64,000 nt of DNA, taken from positions 1-64,000 of the forward strand of contig CAIQGE010000009.1 of assembly GCA_903871335.1 (NCBI GenBank), in the 5' to 3' direction. Numbering within the stretch: position 1 is the stretch's first letter; the number at the start of each line of letters is the position of its first letter. Position numbers and translations under genes: made by a program. This document shows positions 53,741 through 62,643 of the stretch, one piece after another. A model generated the notes under the pieces. The model was not told the origin of the DNA and did no database searches. It was given only the letters and a program-made list of their open reading frames with translations. The DNA is from an uncultured Actinomycetes bacterium. GTDB taxonomy: Bacteria; Actinomycetota; Acidimicrobiia; Acidimicrobiales; RAAP-2.

Positions 53741-54577
53741 ATGCCTTATTCGTCCGAGGTTCTCGAAATTGAAGTTGATGGTCACGTCGCCACGTTGTGG
53801 CTGAATCGACCCGACGCACGTAACGCACTCGGACGCGCCCTCTGGGAAGACCTCCCGCGCGCCGCGGCCGCTATTGACGAGATGCCGGACGTTCGCGTCG
53901 TCGTGCTCGCCGCGCGCGGCAAGCATTTCACCGTCGGCTTGGATCTTAAGGAAATGGGAGCGTCTCTGACCGGCGCTGATGGCGCGGGCACAAAGAGGTC
54001 GCCCGCGACGACGAATGCCCATACGTACAAGATGATCCGTCGCATGCAAGATTCCGTGACGTCGCTCAGCGACCTGCGGGTTCCGGTGATCGCGGCGGTG
54101 CACGGGTACTGCATTGGCGGCGGCGTCGACCTCATTTGTGCCGCCGATATTCGACTCGCCGCGAGCGACGCGATCTTCTCCGTCCGCGAAGCCAAGGTCG
54201 CCATCGTCGCCGACCTCGGCACCTTGCAGCGCATTCCGAAAATCGTGTCGGAAGGTCACGTCGCCGAGTTGGCGTTCACTGGAAAAGACATCACGGCCCA
54301 ACGTGCCGCGCAGATCAATTTGGTGAACGACGTGGTGGAGGGCTCGCTCGACGATGTCGTCGCCGCCGCTCACGCTCTGGCCCGCGAGATCGCCGCTAAT
54401 TCACCTCTCGCGGTGCAGGGAACCAAAGCGGTACTGCGCGCTAATGATGGTGCGACCGTTCACGAAGGTCTCGAATTCGTCGCGCGGTGGAACACGGCCT
54501 ACCTGCAGAGCAATGACCTCACGGAAGCGATGATGGCCTTTTTGGAACGGCGCGAGCCCGAGTTCAGCGGCGACTAA
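53741..54577 (+). CDS. Delta(3,5)-delta(2,4)-dienoyl-CoA isomerase-like crotonase
   Basis: The 278-residue protein is in the crotonase family. GKHFTVGLDLKEM, CIGGGVDLICAADIR and especially SVREAKVAIVADLGTLQRIPK match dienoyl-CoA isomerases (ECH1 type), where the acidic residues of the last block are catalytic, more than plain enoyl-CoA hydratases. It would help degrade unsaturated fatty acids. The ATG has AAAGGAGGGG upstream and TAGGCT at 53712-53717. It interrupts the suf region on the opposite strand. Confidence 0.88.
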   Translation: MPYSSEVLEIEVDGHVATLWLNRPDARNALGRALWEDLPRAAAAIDEMPDVRVVVLAARGKHFTVGLDLKEMGASLTGADGAGTKRSPATTNAHTYKMIRRMQDSVTSLSDLRVPVIAAVHGYCIGGGVDLICAADIRLAASDAIFSVREAKVAIVADLGTLQRIPKIVSEGHVAELAFTGKDITAQRAAQINLVNDVVEGSLDDVVAAAHALAREIAANSPLAVQGTKAVLRANDGATVHEGLEFVARWNTAYLQSNDLTEAMMAFLERREPEFSGD

Positions 54578-54918
54578 CGCCGCCAGAATTTCCAGCCCTT
54601 GCGGCCCTCTCGTCGCTGCATCTCTTCAAGTTCGGCTCGGCGTTCCGCGAATAAATCAGGTGCGACGGCATTCACGATCTCCTCGGCCGAATTCAGTACT
54701 TCCCGTCGCAGCTCGACGGGACTGTCCGGCGCCGGTTCTACGGGCTTCTCCACGAGTGTGCCGTGAGACCACCCCACGTCCGCCAATCGAGGCTCGTAGG
54801 TGAGACAGTTGTCGGGACAGGACCACGGCTGATCGGGTGCGTTGCCCAGGACGCAGAATCGCGCCACTTCGCCCGACTTGTAGGTGCGACTTTGAAAGTG
54901 TTTGCATTCTTCCCGCAT
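54574..54918 (-). CDS. Small four-cysteine protein of unknown function
   Basis: The 114-residue protein has cysteines C5, C22, C34 and C38 in its first 40 residues (MREECKHF, RFCVLG, PWSCPDNC), likely a zinc or Fe-S site, then a charged helix and a basic, Trp-containing end RKGWKFWRR. I recognise no characterised family. The start is ATG 54918 with GAGGGG; a GTG two codons earlier is possible. It lies between sufD and sufB. Its stop shares CTAA with the crotonase stop. Confidence 0.75.
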   Translation of the reverse strand: MREECKHFQSRTYKSGEVARFCVLGNAPDQPWSCPDNCLTYEPRLADVGWSHGTLVEKPVEPAPDSPVELRREVLNSAEEIVNAVAPDLFAERRAELEEMQRREGRKGWKFWRR

Positions 54919-54967
54919 TGCCACCCCTCTATCGTGCCACGCCGAAGGTGAGGGGTACGCTCATCGC

Positions 54968-55597
54968 ATGAGTGAATCGCCGTACCGAATCGACCGGCGC
55001 ACGCTGTCGCGCCGTGAATTGGACGAGGCCGCAGTGGTCGCCGCGCGGGGCTTCTACACCGATCCGTTCTTCGTCTTCCTCTCCCCCAAGCCACGCCAAC
55101 GCAATACGGCTCTCGCGCTGTTCTTCCGAAATGCGCTCGTGCACCTGGGCCCCGAGGGACACATCCTCACAGTGCGCGACGATGCGGATCACATCGTGGG
55201 TGTCTCCGCCTGGCTACCCCCGGGTGGCTATCCACAACCCGTAGCGACCCAGTTGGCCCAGATTCCAGGCTCTTTTCGCACCCTCGCACGCCGACCACGG
55301 GCCATGATCGACGGGAACACGTACCTCACCGCCATTGCGAAAGCGCACCCGAAAGAAGCACACTGGTATCTCTACTTACTCGTCGCCGACCCGGAAGCTC
55401 AGCGACGGGGCGTCGGGGCCCTTCTTCTGGGAGACGTGTTGCCAACGGTGGACGAACAGGGCGTGGGTAGCTATCTGGAGACCCAGAAACTGGACAATCT
55501 CGCGTACTACCGGCGCTTTGGCTACGAACACCGCGACACGCTGACACCCGTCACCAACGGACCACCTCTCTACACCATGTGGCGACCCGCCAAGTAA
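54968..55597 (+). CDS. GNAT-family N-acetyltransferase
   Basis: The 209-residue protein has the acetyl-CoA loop VADPEAQRRGVGALLL and the family end YLETQKLDNLAYYRRFGYEH. The N-terminal half (GFYTDPFFVFLSPKP) resembles GNAT proteins of fungal-toxin and puromycin acetylase type; the substrate is unknown. ATG 54968 lies six bases after TACGCT (54956-54961), so it is probably leaderless. Confidence 0.88.
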   Translation: MSESPYRIDRRTLSRRELDEAAVVAARGFYTDPFFVFLSPKPRQRNTALALFFRNALVHLGPEGHILTVRDDADHIVGVSAWLPPGGYPQPVATQLAQIPGSFRTLARRPRAMIDGNTYLTAIAKAHPKEAHWYLYLLVADPEAQRRGVGALLLGDVLPTVDEQGVGSYLETQKLDNLAYYRRFGYEHRDTLTPVTNGPPLYTMWRPAK

Positions 55598-55810
55598 TAC
55601 CGTTCGACCCTCGAGGTACGCGATGCTCTCTCGACATCAGTCGCAACGATGGTTGACGCAGGCGACGCGCGGCGACGCGTGAACGAGCATGGTGTAAAGA
55701 TCGCGACGTTACACACGGGCACGTCTGGCCCGCACGACCCTCGGGATCCCCTGAGCGACCACCGGGAGTTGCTGAGACGGGGATCTCGCGACCACTCCCT
55801 CAACTGAGGT
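55598..55810. other. Gap between convergent genes with an imperfect inverted repeat
   Basis: These 213 bases separate the acetyltransferase and sufB. No gene is supported. GATCCCC (55745-55751) and GGGGATC (55779-55785) form 7-bp arms around 27 bases, a possible weak terminator. Confidence 0.35.
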
Positions 55811-57211
55811 CTAGCCGATCGAACCTTCCATCTGGAGTTCGATCAGTCGACTCCACTCGACGGCGTACTCCATCGGAAGCGTTCGAGTGACGGGCTCGAT
55901 GAAACCGTTGACGATCATTCCCATGGCCTGCGACTCGGTCAGTCCGCGACTCATGAGATAGAAGAGCTGGTCGTCACCAATCTTGGAGACCGTGGCCTCG
56001 TGACCAATGGAGGCGTCCTGTTCGCCCACTTCCATGTAGGGCTTGGTTTCCGAGATGGACATCTCGTCGAGGAGAAGTGCGTCGCAGCGGACGAACGACT
56101 TGGAGCCACGTGCTCCTTCTTCGACTTTGACGAGACCGCGATACGTGGTCTGACCACCATCCTTGGAAATCGACTTCGACACAATCGTCGACGTGGTCTC
56201 GGGCGCGCAGTGGACCATCTTGGCGCCCGCGTCTTGAATCTGACCCGGTCCGGCGTAGGCCACCGACAGCACCTCGCCCGAGGCCTTGGGACCCATGAGG
56301 TACACGGAGGGGTACTTCATCGTGAGGCGCGAGCCGATGTTGCCGTCGATCCATTCGACGCGAGCTTCGGCCTCAGCGCGAGCCCGCTTGGTGACGAGGT
56401 TGTACACGTTGTTCGACCAGTTCTGAATGGTCGTGTACGTAATGCGCGAACCGGGCAGTGCCACTAATTCCACGACCGCCGAGTGCAGGGAGTCCGTCGA
56501 GTAGACGGGCGCCGAGCAGCCTTCGACGTAGTGCACCTGGGAGCCCTCGTCCGCAATGATCAGTGTCCGTTCGAACTGACCCATGTTCTCAGTGTTGATG
56601 CGGAAGTAGGCCTGCAGAGGCTGATCCACGACAACGCCCGGCGGAACGTAGATGAACGAACCACCTGACCACACGGCAGAATTCAGTGCGGCGAACTTGT
56701 TGTCGTTGGGCGGAATGACCGAACCGAAATACTTCTGGACGATGTGGGGGTACTCGCGCACCGCGGTGTCCATGTCGCAAAACAGAACACCCAGACTTTC
56801 GAGGTCTTCGCGATTGCGATGGAAGACCACTTCGGATTCGTACTGCGCGGTCACACCGGCCAAATACTTGCGCTCGGCTTCGGGAATACCAAGTCGCTCG
56901 TAGGTGTTCTTGATGGCGTCGGGCAGGTCCTCCCAACGCTCCACTTGATTCTCGGTGGGCTTGATGTAGTAATAGATGTCGTTGAAGTCAAGATCCGGCA
57001 TGCGATCGGCGAACCACGGGAGCATGGGCTTTTTTTCGAAGCGCTTGAGAGCGTTCAGGCGGAAGTCCAGCATCCACTGCGGCTCGCTCTTGATGTCGCT
57101 CATCTCTCGAACGATCGCTTCGTTGATGCCCTTTTTGGGCTTGAACACCGGCTTCAACTCGTCACTCCAACCGAGCTGGTAACGGCTGAAATCCAAGTTG
57201 TCGATGGTCAT
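55811..57211 (-). CDS. sufB: Fe-S assembly scaffold protein SufB
   Basis: The 466-residue protein is the main SUF scaffold. RGLVKVEEGARGSKSFVRCDALLLD and the conserved NDNKFAALNSAVWSGGSFIYVPPGV are present. It has no intein, unlike mycobacterial SufB. ATG 57211 has GGGAG upstream, and a TACTAT -10 box lies on the minus strand at 57243-57248. It is transcribed alone toward the rest of the minus-strand suf genes but separated by three unrelated genes, two of them on the plus strand. Confidence 0.96.
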   Translation of the reverse strand: MTIDNLDFSRYQLGWSDELKPVFKPKKGINEAIVREMSDIKSEPQWMLDFRLNALKRFEKKPMLPWFADRMPDLDFNDIYYYIKPTENQVERWEDLPDAIKNTYERLGIPEAERKYLAGVTAQYESEVVFHRNREDLESLGVLFCDMDTAVREYPHIVQKYFGSVIPPNDNKFAALNSAVWSGGSFIYVPPGVVVDQPLQAYFRINTENMGQFERTLIIADEGSQVHYVEGCSAPVYSTDSLHSAVVELVALPGSRITYTTIQNWSNNVYNLVTKRARAEAEARVEWIDGNIGSRLTMKYPSVYLMGPKASGEVLSVAYAGPGQIQDAGAKMVHCAPETTSTIVSKSISKDGGQTTYRGLVKVEEGARGSKSFVRCDALLLDEMSISETKPYMEVGEQDASIGHEATVSKIGDDQLFYLMSRGLTESQAMGMIVNGFIEPVTRTLPMEYAVEWSRLIELQMEGSIG

Positions 57212-57296
57212 GTCGGCTCCCGAGCGAATTAGTCCTATGCAGATAGTAACAAGGCCGGCGACAGACGTGACCCTTCGATACTGGCAAAGTAGCAAG

Positions 57297-59468
57297 GTGA
57301 CTGAACGACCTCGCGCCGAACAACGACCTTATTCGATTACACGCCACGGCGACACGCGCGTGGACCCGTACTACTGGCTCATGGACCGTGACAACCCCGA
57401 GGTGCTCGCGCACTTGCGTGCCGAGAATGATTATCTCGCCGCATCTCTGGCACCACTACGCGCGCTCGAAGACACCATTTTTCAAGAGATCAAAGGCCGC
57501 ATCGTCGAGACCGACACGTCGGTTCCCGTCAAGTCCAACGGGTGGTGGTATTTCGAACGTACGCGCGAGGGTCTCAACTACCCGATCAGTGCGCGAGCAC
57601 CGTTGACCGGCGACGGCACGACGCCGCCCGTCATTGATCCGGACCACACACTCGAGGGCGAGCAAGTCGTACTTGACGAGAACGTCGAAGCGGGCGACAG
57701 CGACTTCTTGTCCGTCGGCATCCTGTCGGTGAGTCCTGATGACCGTTGGGTGGCGGTAGGAACCGATTTCGAGGGCGCCGAACGACACACATTGACCATT
57801 CGACCTCTCGACGGCCAGGATCCCGTGAGCGAAGAGATCACCGACGTGTACTACGGCTTCGCGTGGGCCGCTGACTCGCGACACTTCTTCTACACGCGTG
57901 TCGACGACGCCATGCGACCGTGGCAAGTCTGGCGTCACGAGCTCGGGACTCCCGCCGACGCGGACGTTCTGATCTTCCAAGAGGACGACGCCCAATACAA
58001 CGTGGGCGTCGGACGCAGTCGTAATGACGCCGTTGTGTTGATCTTCGCCGAATCGTCGATGACCAATGAAGTCCACGTCATCGACGCCCACCACCCCACC
58101 GAGGAGCCGCGTGTGCTCGACCCGCGCCGCCACGGTGTCGAGTACACCGTCGAGCACTACACCAATGCTGATGGCGAGGCGTGGTGGCTCAAGATCACCA
58201 ATGAGGGCGCCACCGATTTCAAGCTGCAGGTCCGGCGGGTGGATGAGACCGAATGGAGAGATCTCGTCGGAGAGCGACCGGGCAATCGACTGGACGGGGT
58301 CGACGCATTCTCGAATTTTCTCGTCTTCGCCGAGCGCCTCGAGGGAGCAGCCGCCGTACGACTCGTACCCCTCCTCGAGAGTGGCGATCCTTTCGCGGGC
58401 GATCTCCTCGACCGGTCCCGCATCGTCGCCGGTCCGGAAGCGCCCGCCACGATTGCGCTCGGACCCAATCTCGATTACGTGACCTCCCAGGTGCGCGTCA
58501 TCATGACGTCGATGGTCACCCCCACGCTCGTGGCGGACATCGTCGTCGCCACGGGTGAGCGCATCGTGCGCAAACAGCAGGTCGTCCTCGGTGGCTACGA
58601 CCCCGACCAGTACGTCACGTGGCGCGAGTGGGTGAGCGCCAGTGACGGTGCTCGCATTCCGGTCTCATTGGTCGCCCGACGTGACGTGGTGACATCAGAC
58701 GCCACCGGTGCGGTCGCTCCACTGGGACCACGTCCCTGCCTGCTCTACGGCTACGGAAGTTACGAGCACTCCGTCGACCCGACCTTCTCGGCCATTCGGC
58801 TCTCGTTGCTGGATCGCGGCATCATCTTCGCCATCGCGCACGTCCGGGGCGGCGGAGAGATGGGACGGTCGTGGTACGAAAGCGGCAAGTTGGCCCAAAA
58901 GCCCACCACGTTCAGTGACTTTGTTCGCGTCGGCCGGGCTCTCGTTCACGCCGGTTGGACGGACCCGGATCATTTCGCCGCCCGCGGCGGATCAGCCGGC
59001 GGTCTCCTGATGGGTGCGGTCATGAATTTGGACCCCACTCTCTTTCACACCGTGATCGCCGAAGTGCCCTTCGTCGACGCCCTCACCACGATGCTGGACG
59101 CGTCGCTCCCCTTGACCATCGGCGAATGGGAGGAATGGGGCAACCCCGACGCGAGTGCGACGGCGTACCGGACGATGAAGTCGTATTCGCCCTACGACAA
59201 CGTGCGCGGTACCAATGACGACGGCAGCCCGCGGGTGTACCCCCACGTCTACGCGAACGGTGGACTCAACGATTCACGAGTGGGATTTTGGGAACCGGCC
59301 AAGTGGGTTCTACGCCTGCGCGACGCCAACCCTGAGAACGTCGCCTACCTGAAGACCGAGATGGGCGCCGGGCACGCTGGACCCTCCGGGCGTTATGACA
59401 CCTGGCGCGACCAGGCTCAAATACTGGCGTTTGTGGTCAGTGAGATCAGTGGGTCGCCGGAGGCGTAA
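57297..59468 (+). CDS. ptrB: Oligopeptidase B (S9A prolyl oligopeptidase family)
   Basis: The 723-residue peptidase cuts short peptides after basic residues. An N-terminal beta-propeller (about 70-400) is followed by the hydrolase domain with Ser566 (GGSAGG), Asp659 (NDSRVGFWEPAKW) and His693 (GAGHAGPSGR). VRGGGEMGRSWYESGK is typical of oligopeptidase B. GTG 57297 fits the family start; upstream frame overlaps sufB. It overlaps the next gene tail to tail by 23 bases. Confidence 0.94.
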   Translation: MTERPRAEQRPYSITRHGDTRVDPYYWLMDRDNPEVLAHLRAENDYLAASLAPLRALEDTIFQEIKGRIVETDTSVPVKSNGWWYFERTREGLNYPISARAPLTGDGTTPPVIDPDHTLEGEQVVLDENVEAGDSDFLSVGILSVSPDDRWVAVGTDFEGAERHTLTIRPLDGQDPVSEEITDVYYGFAWAADSRHFFYTRVDDAMRPWQVWRHELGTPADADVLIFQEDDAQYNVGVGRSRNDAVVLIFAESSMTNEVHVIDAHHPTEEPRVLDPRRHGVEYTVEHYTNADGEAWWLKITNEGATDFKLQVRRVDETEWRDLVGERPGNRLDGVDAFSNFLVFAERLEGAAAVRLVPLLESGDPFAGDLLDRSRIVAGPEAPATIALGPNLDYVTSQVRVIMTSMVTPTLVADIVVATGERIVRKQQVVLGGYDPDQYVTWREWVSASDGARIPVSLVARRDVVTSDATGAVAPLGPRPCLLYGYGSYEHSVDPTFSAIRLSLLDRGIIFAIAHVRGGGEMGRSWYESGKLAQKPTTFSDFVRVGRALVHAGWTDPDHFAARGGSAGGLLMGAVMNLDPTLFHTVIAEVPFVDALTTMLDASLPLTIGEWEEWGNPDASATAYRTMKSYSPYDNVRGTNDDGSPRVYPHVYANGGLNDSRVGFWEPAKWVLRLRDANPENVAYLKTEMGAGHAGPSGRYDTWRDQAQILAFVVSEISGSPEA

Positions 59469-60279
59469 AGGACAGAACCAACGGGGCCGTCGGGGCCGTT
59501 GGGAAGATCACCGCGTGACCCTCAACGCTCACTGACGCGTTCTTCGGCGAACCCAGCGACACCGTGCTCGGTCCGGTCAAGGTCAGCGCGTACGACGCTC
59601 CCTGCGCCACGCGGCCCTGATACTCGAGCGTGCTCGCCGCGCCCATCTTCATCACGACCCATACCGGTCCCGACGTACCCGTGACACTGACCGAATAGCT
59701 GGACACCGGAACGCTGTAGTTCGCGACACCTCCCGCGTAGGACTCTGAGCGCAATGTTGCTGGCCAACTGGTTGTCGCCACGGTCGTCGATGTGGAGGTG
59801 GTCGTCGACGTGCTCGAAGAATGATGAGTTCCGCCACCACGGTGAATGAGCGCGCCCGCGATGATCAAGACCGCGAGCACGGCCACGACAATGAGCAAGA
59901 TGCGTCCTGAACCAGGTGTGAGTCGGTTGCCGTGCGACGATCGTTCGAGAGCCCACCGCGCGTCGTGGCGAGAACGCGGCGTCAGAAGAGCGTCTCTTTC
60001 TCCCGGCGACAAATCAGAGAAGACGTAGGGGCGATCGGGATCGAGACGCGGTCGCTCCGGTGCACCACGCGGAATCGGCGTCGCGTCGCCATCGATGAGT
60101 CGCACCGCTCGCGATGGTGCGTAGGGCGATGGTGGTGGTGAGATCGTGGATTGCCCACGGCGATCCAGAGATCTGAGCTCGTCGCGACGAATCTTGCGGT
60201 AGCGAAGAGCCGCGACCGCACCGCCCAACACGACAATGAGGACGAGTACGACCAGCGCGATGACGCGGATTACGGACAC
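59446..60279 (-). CDS. Membrane protein with RodZ-like C-terminal domain
   Basis: The 277-residue protein has an N-terminal helix (about 4-24), a charged Pro-rich middle, a second helix (about 127-146), a Ser/Thr linker, then a beta domain (about 165-270) with VSVTGTSGPVWVVMKMG and AQGASYALTLTGPSTVSLGSP, resembling the DUF4115 domain of RodZ. The RodZ HTH is not present. A role near the cell wall is a guess. Its end overlaps ptrB. Confidence 0.7.
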   Translation of the reverse strand: MSVIRVIALVVLVLIVVLGGAVAALRYRKIRRDELRSLDRRGQSTISPPPSPYAPSRAVRLIDGDATPIPRGAPERPRLDPDRPYVFSDLSPGERDALLTPRSRHDARWALERSSHGNRLTPGSGRILLIVVAVLAVLIIAGALIHRGGGTHHSSSTSTTTSTSTTVATTSWPATLRSESYAGGVANYSVPVSSYSVSVTGTSGPVWVVMKMGAASTLEYQGRVAQGASYALTLTGPSTVSLGSPKNASVSVEGHAVIFPTAPTAPLVLSFTPPATH

Positions 60280-60348
60280 GGTCGTCCCGTACCTTGTCGA
60301 TACACCTTGCGCGCTCTCACCGTCGTGAGCGTACCGAACGGCACCACG

Positions 60349-60825
60349 TCACGAGGAGAACGTACCGAATCCCCCCCGGTAATACAGGAGCGGGTGCCCT
60401 TCACGAGAGGTCACGTGCGATACCGCGACGACCACGATGTCGTGATCGCCGTGGGTCACGACATCGACGACGTTCCCTTCGAGAGTGGCCAGGGCGTCGC
60501 CGAGGAGCGGGGCGCCGCTCGTCCCAGGTGACCACGAGAAGCCGTCAAACTTGTCGTCCGCGGAGGTGGCGAACACGCGTGCGAGTGCCTCCTGGTGGGA
60601 GGCCAGAATGTTCACCGCGAGCGTTCCCGTCGGTCGCATGCGAGGCCACGACGTCGACGCCGTGCGCGCCGCGAACGAAATCAGAATCGGATTAATAGAG
60701 AGCGAACCGAAGGTCTGACACGTAAAACCAACGGGCCCTTCCGGCGTTGAGGCCGTGATGACGACGACGCCGGTCGCGAAGTGTCCCACGACTTCTCGAA
60801 ATCGGGCCACGTCGAGCGAATGCAT
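60349..60825 (-). CDS. Flavin reductase-like FMN-binding protein
   Basis: The 158-residue protein has the split-barrel fold of HpaC-type reductases: FREVVGHFATGVVVITA, GFTCQTFGSLSINPILISF and the C-terminal HPLLYYRGGFGTF. These supply reduced flavin to oxygenases. ATG 60825 is seven bases after TAGTGT (complement 60833-60838), probably leaderless. It is divergent from the epoxide hydrolase across 40 bases. Confidence 0.9.
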   Translation of the reverse strand: MHSLDVARFREVVGHFATGVVVITASTPEGPVGFTCQTFGSLSINPILISFAARTASTSWPRMRPTGTLAVNILASHQEALARVFATSADDKFDGFSWSPGTSGAPLLGDALATLEGNVVDVVTHGDHDIVVVAVSHVTSREGHPLLYYRGGFGTFSS

Positions 60826-60865
60826 CAGGGCGACACTACTGGTCACACTTGAGTACCGTCGTGCC

Positions 60866-61735
60866 ATGAGCTCTCGCGATTTTGACTTTGACGATGTGAC
60901 CTTGCACGTGGAGTTGGCCGGACCGAGTGACGGTCCCCTGGCCATTCTCGTCCACGGATTTCCCGACACCACGGCCACCTACCGTCATCTCGCACCCCTG
61001 CTCGTTGCCGAGGGCTACCGCGTGGCCGTTCCCGCTCTGCGTGGTTATGCACCATCGTCGTTGGCTCGTGACGGGAATTATCAGATCGTCGCCACCACCC
61101 ACGACATCATTCGGTTGCACGACGCGCTCGAGGGCGACAGCAATGCGGTGATCGTCGGACACGACTGGGGGGCGGCTGCGACCTACAGCGCCATCGGCGC
61201 CGCGCCCGAGAAATGGCGAAAGGCTGTCACGATGGCGGTGCCACCGCTACTGCTCATGATGCAGGGCTTTACGACCTTCGATCAGCTCCAGGCGAGTTGG
61301 TACATGTACTTCTTTCGCAACGCTCTCAGTGAGTTCGTCGTGCCACTGAATGACTACGACTTCATCACTCGCCTCTGGTCGGACTGGTCCCCGGGATACG
61401 ACTGCGCCGACGACGTCGCCCGCGTGCGTGACGCGATTGGCACCCCGGAAAGATTGCTCGCGTCACTCTCGTACTACCGCGCCATTGACGACCCCGACGT
61501 CAAGAATCCCGCTCACGCTCCCCTGCGCGACGCCGCCACCGCGATGGGCAGCGTTCCGTGTCTCTACGTACACGGAAACAATGACGGCTGCATCTTGCCG
61601 TCGACGGCTCGAGGCGCGGTCGAACTCTTGGCCCCCGGCTCACGCGAGGAAATCATCGAGAATGCCGGACACTTCGCGCACCTCGAACGACCCGACGCGG
61701 TCAACGAACTGATTATCGGTTGGTTGCGGGACTAA
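60866..61735 (+). CDS. Epoxide hydrolase-like alpha/beta hydrolase
   Basis: The 289-residue protein has HGFPDTTATYR (oxyanion loop), the nucleophile Asp100 in GHDWGA rather than serine, and GHFAHLERPD with the His. An aspartate nucleophile marks epoxide hydrolases or haloalkane dehalogenases; HGFPD favours the former. ATG 60866 is six bases after TACCGT (60854-60859). Its TAA overlaps the mutY stop. Confidence 0.88.
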   Translation: MSSRDFDFDDVTLHVELAGPSDGPLAILVHGFPDTTATYRHLAPLLVAEGYRVAVPALRGYAPSSLARDGNYQIVATTHDIIRLHDALEGDSNAVIVGHDWGAAATYSAIGAAPEKWRKAVTMAVPPLLLMMQGFTTFDQLQASWYMYFFRNALSEFVVPLNDYDFITRLWSDWSPGYDCADDVARVRDAIGTPERLLASLSYYRAIDDPDVKNPAHAPLRDAATAMGSVPCLYVHGNNDGCILPSTARGAVELLAPGSREEIIENAGHFAHLERPDAVNELIIGWLRD

Positions 61736-62643
61736 CTACCGAGTCGCACGCGACCCCGCTCGACGCTCACGAGTCCCTCGTTCTCGAGGTCCGCAAGTAG
61801 CGCACTGGCTCTTTCGAGATCGTCGGGAGCCAGGATGTTCAAGGCAACCGCCTTCCGACAGGTTCCGAGTTGCAACTGGGCGAGAAGTCGCCCCCGGGCT
61901 TGGCGATTTGATCCCTCAAATCGAGCCTGCGGCCGCGAGACACCCGCACTTTCCATAGCGGGATCTGGTCCCCCCTCGCGACGCCACCGACATTCACTCC
62001 GTAAGGGGCACGAGTCACAGCGAGGCGTCGCTCGACAAAATTGGGCGCCCAGGTCGAGTAGTGCCTGATTCATACGCGCGGGATCCGCGCGCCCGACCAA
62101 TTGGGTCGACAGCTCTTGGGCACGAGGAGCCGAGAGGCGACTATTCGTGACGCAGCGGGCGAGGATGCGACCCACGTTGGTGTCGACGACGCCGACTCGC
62201 CGCCCGAACGCGAAGGCGGCGACCGCGTGAGCGGTGTAGGGACCAACACCCGGTAGGGAGCGCAGTTGCTCCACGTCGCTCGGCACCTGGCCGTCGAAGT
62301 CGCTCACCATTCGTTGCGCGGCCCGCTGCAGATTCCGCGCGCGACGCGGATACCCGAGACCCGCCCACGCTCGCAGGACGTCACCCAACGGTGCCTCCGC
62401 GCACGCGGCGGGAGTCGGAAACAAATCGCAAAAGCGTCGCCACGGTTCCAGCACTCGAGCCACGGAGGTCTGCTGCAGCATGACCTCGCTGACGTAGATC
62501 GCCCACGGATCGCGCGTGAGACTCCACGGCAGATCCCGGTCCACGCGAGAAGCGACGGCCCGGATCCGACGCCGCAGCGGCGTCAGCTCATCATTCCCAG
62601 ACGTTGTCAGCGTACGGTCGACGTCGTTGCGGCGCGAACTCAC
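61732..62643 (-). CDS. mutY: Adenine DNA glycosylase MutY
   Basis: MutY removes adenine opposite 8-oxoguanine. The 303-residue protein has the catalytic Glu53 (SEVMLQQT), HhH LPGVGPYTAHAV (130-141), Asp154 (VVDTNVGRIL) and 4Fe-4S cysteines C203, C209, C212 and C218. The first spacing is five residues where six is usual. No C-terminal NUDIX-like domain is evident. GTG 62643 lies 53 bases inside the maoC-like gene; a start a little further downstream is possible. Confidence 0.9.
   Translation of the reverse strand: MSSRRNDVDRTLTTSGNDELTPLRRRIRAVASRVDRDLPWSLTRDPWAIYVSEVMLQQTSVARVLEPWRRFCDLFPTPAACAEAPLGDVLRAWAGLGYPRRARNLQRAAQRMVSDFDGQVPSDVEQLRSLPGVGPYTAHAVAAFAFGRRVGVVDTNVGRILARCVTNSRLSAPRAQELSTQLVGRADPARMNQALLDLGAQFCRATPRCDSCPLRSECRWRREGGPDPAMESAGVSRPQARFEGSNRQARGRLLAQLQLGTCRKAVALNILAPDDLERASALLADLENEGLVSVERGRVRLGS

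Noticed and set aside
55598-55810. Possible tRNA or small gene in the gap after the acetyltransferase
   Set aside because: No T-loop GTTCGA, no cloverleaf, no coding frame with a start signal.
55811-57211. Intein in SufB, as in mycobacteria
   Set aside because: The 466-residue length and uninterrupted conserved blocks leave no room for one.
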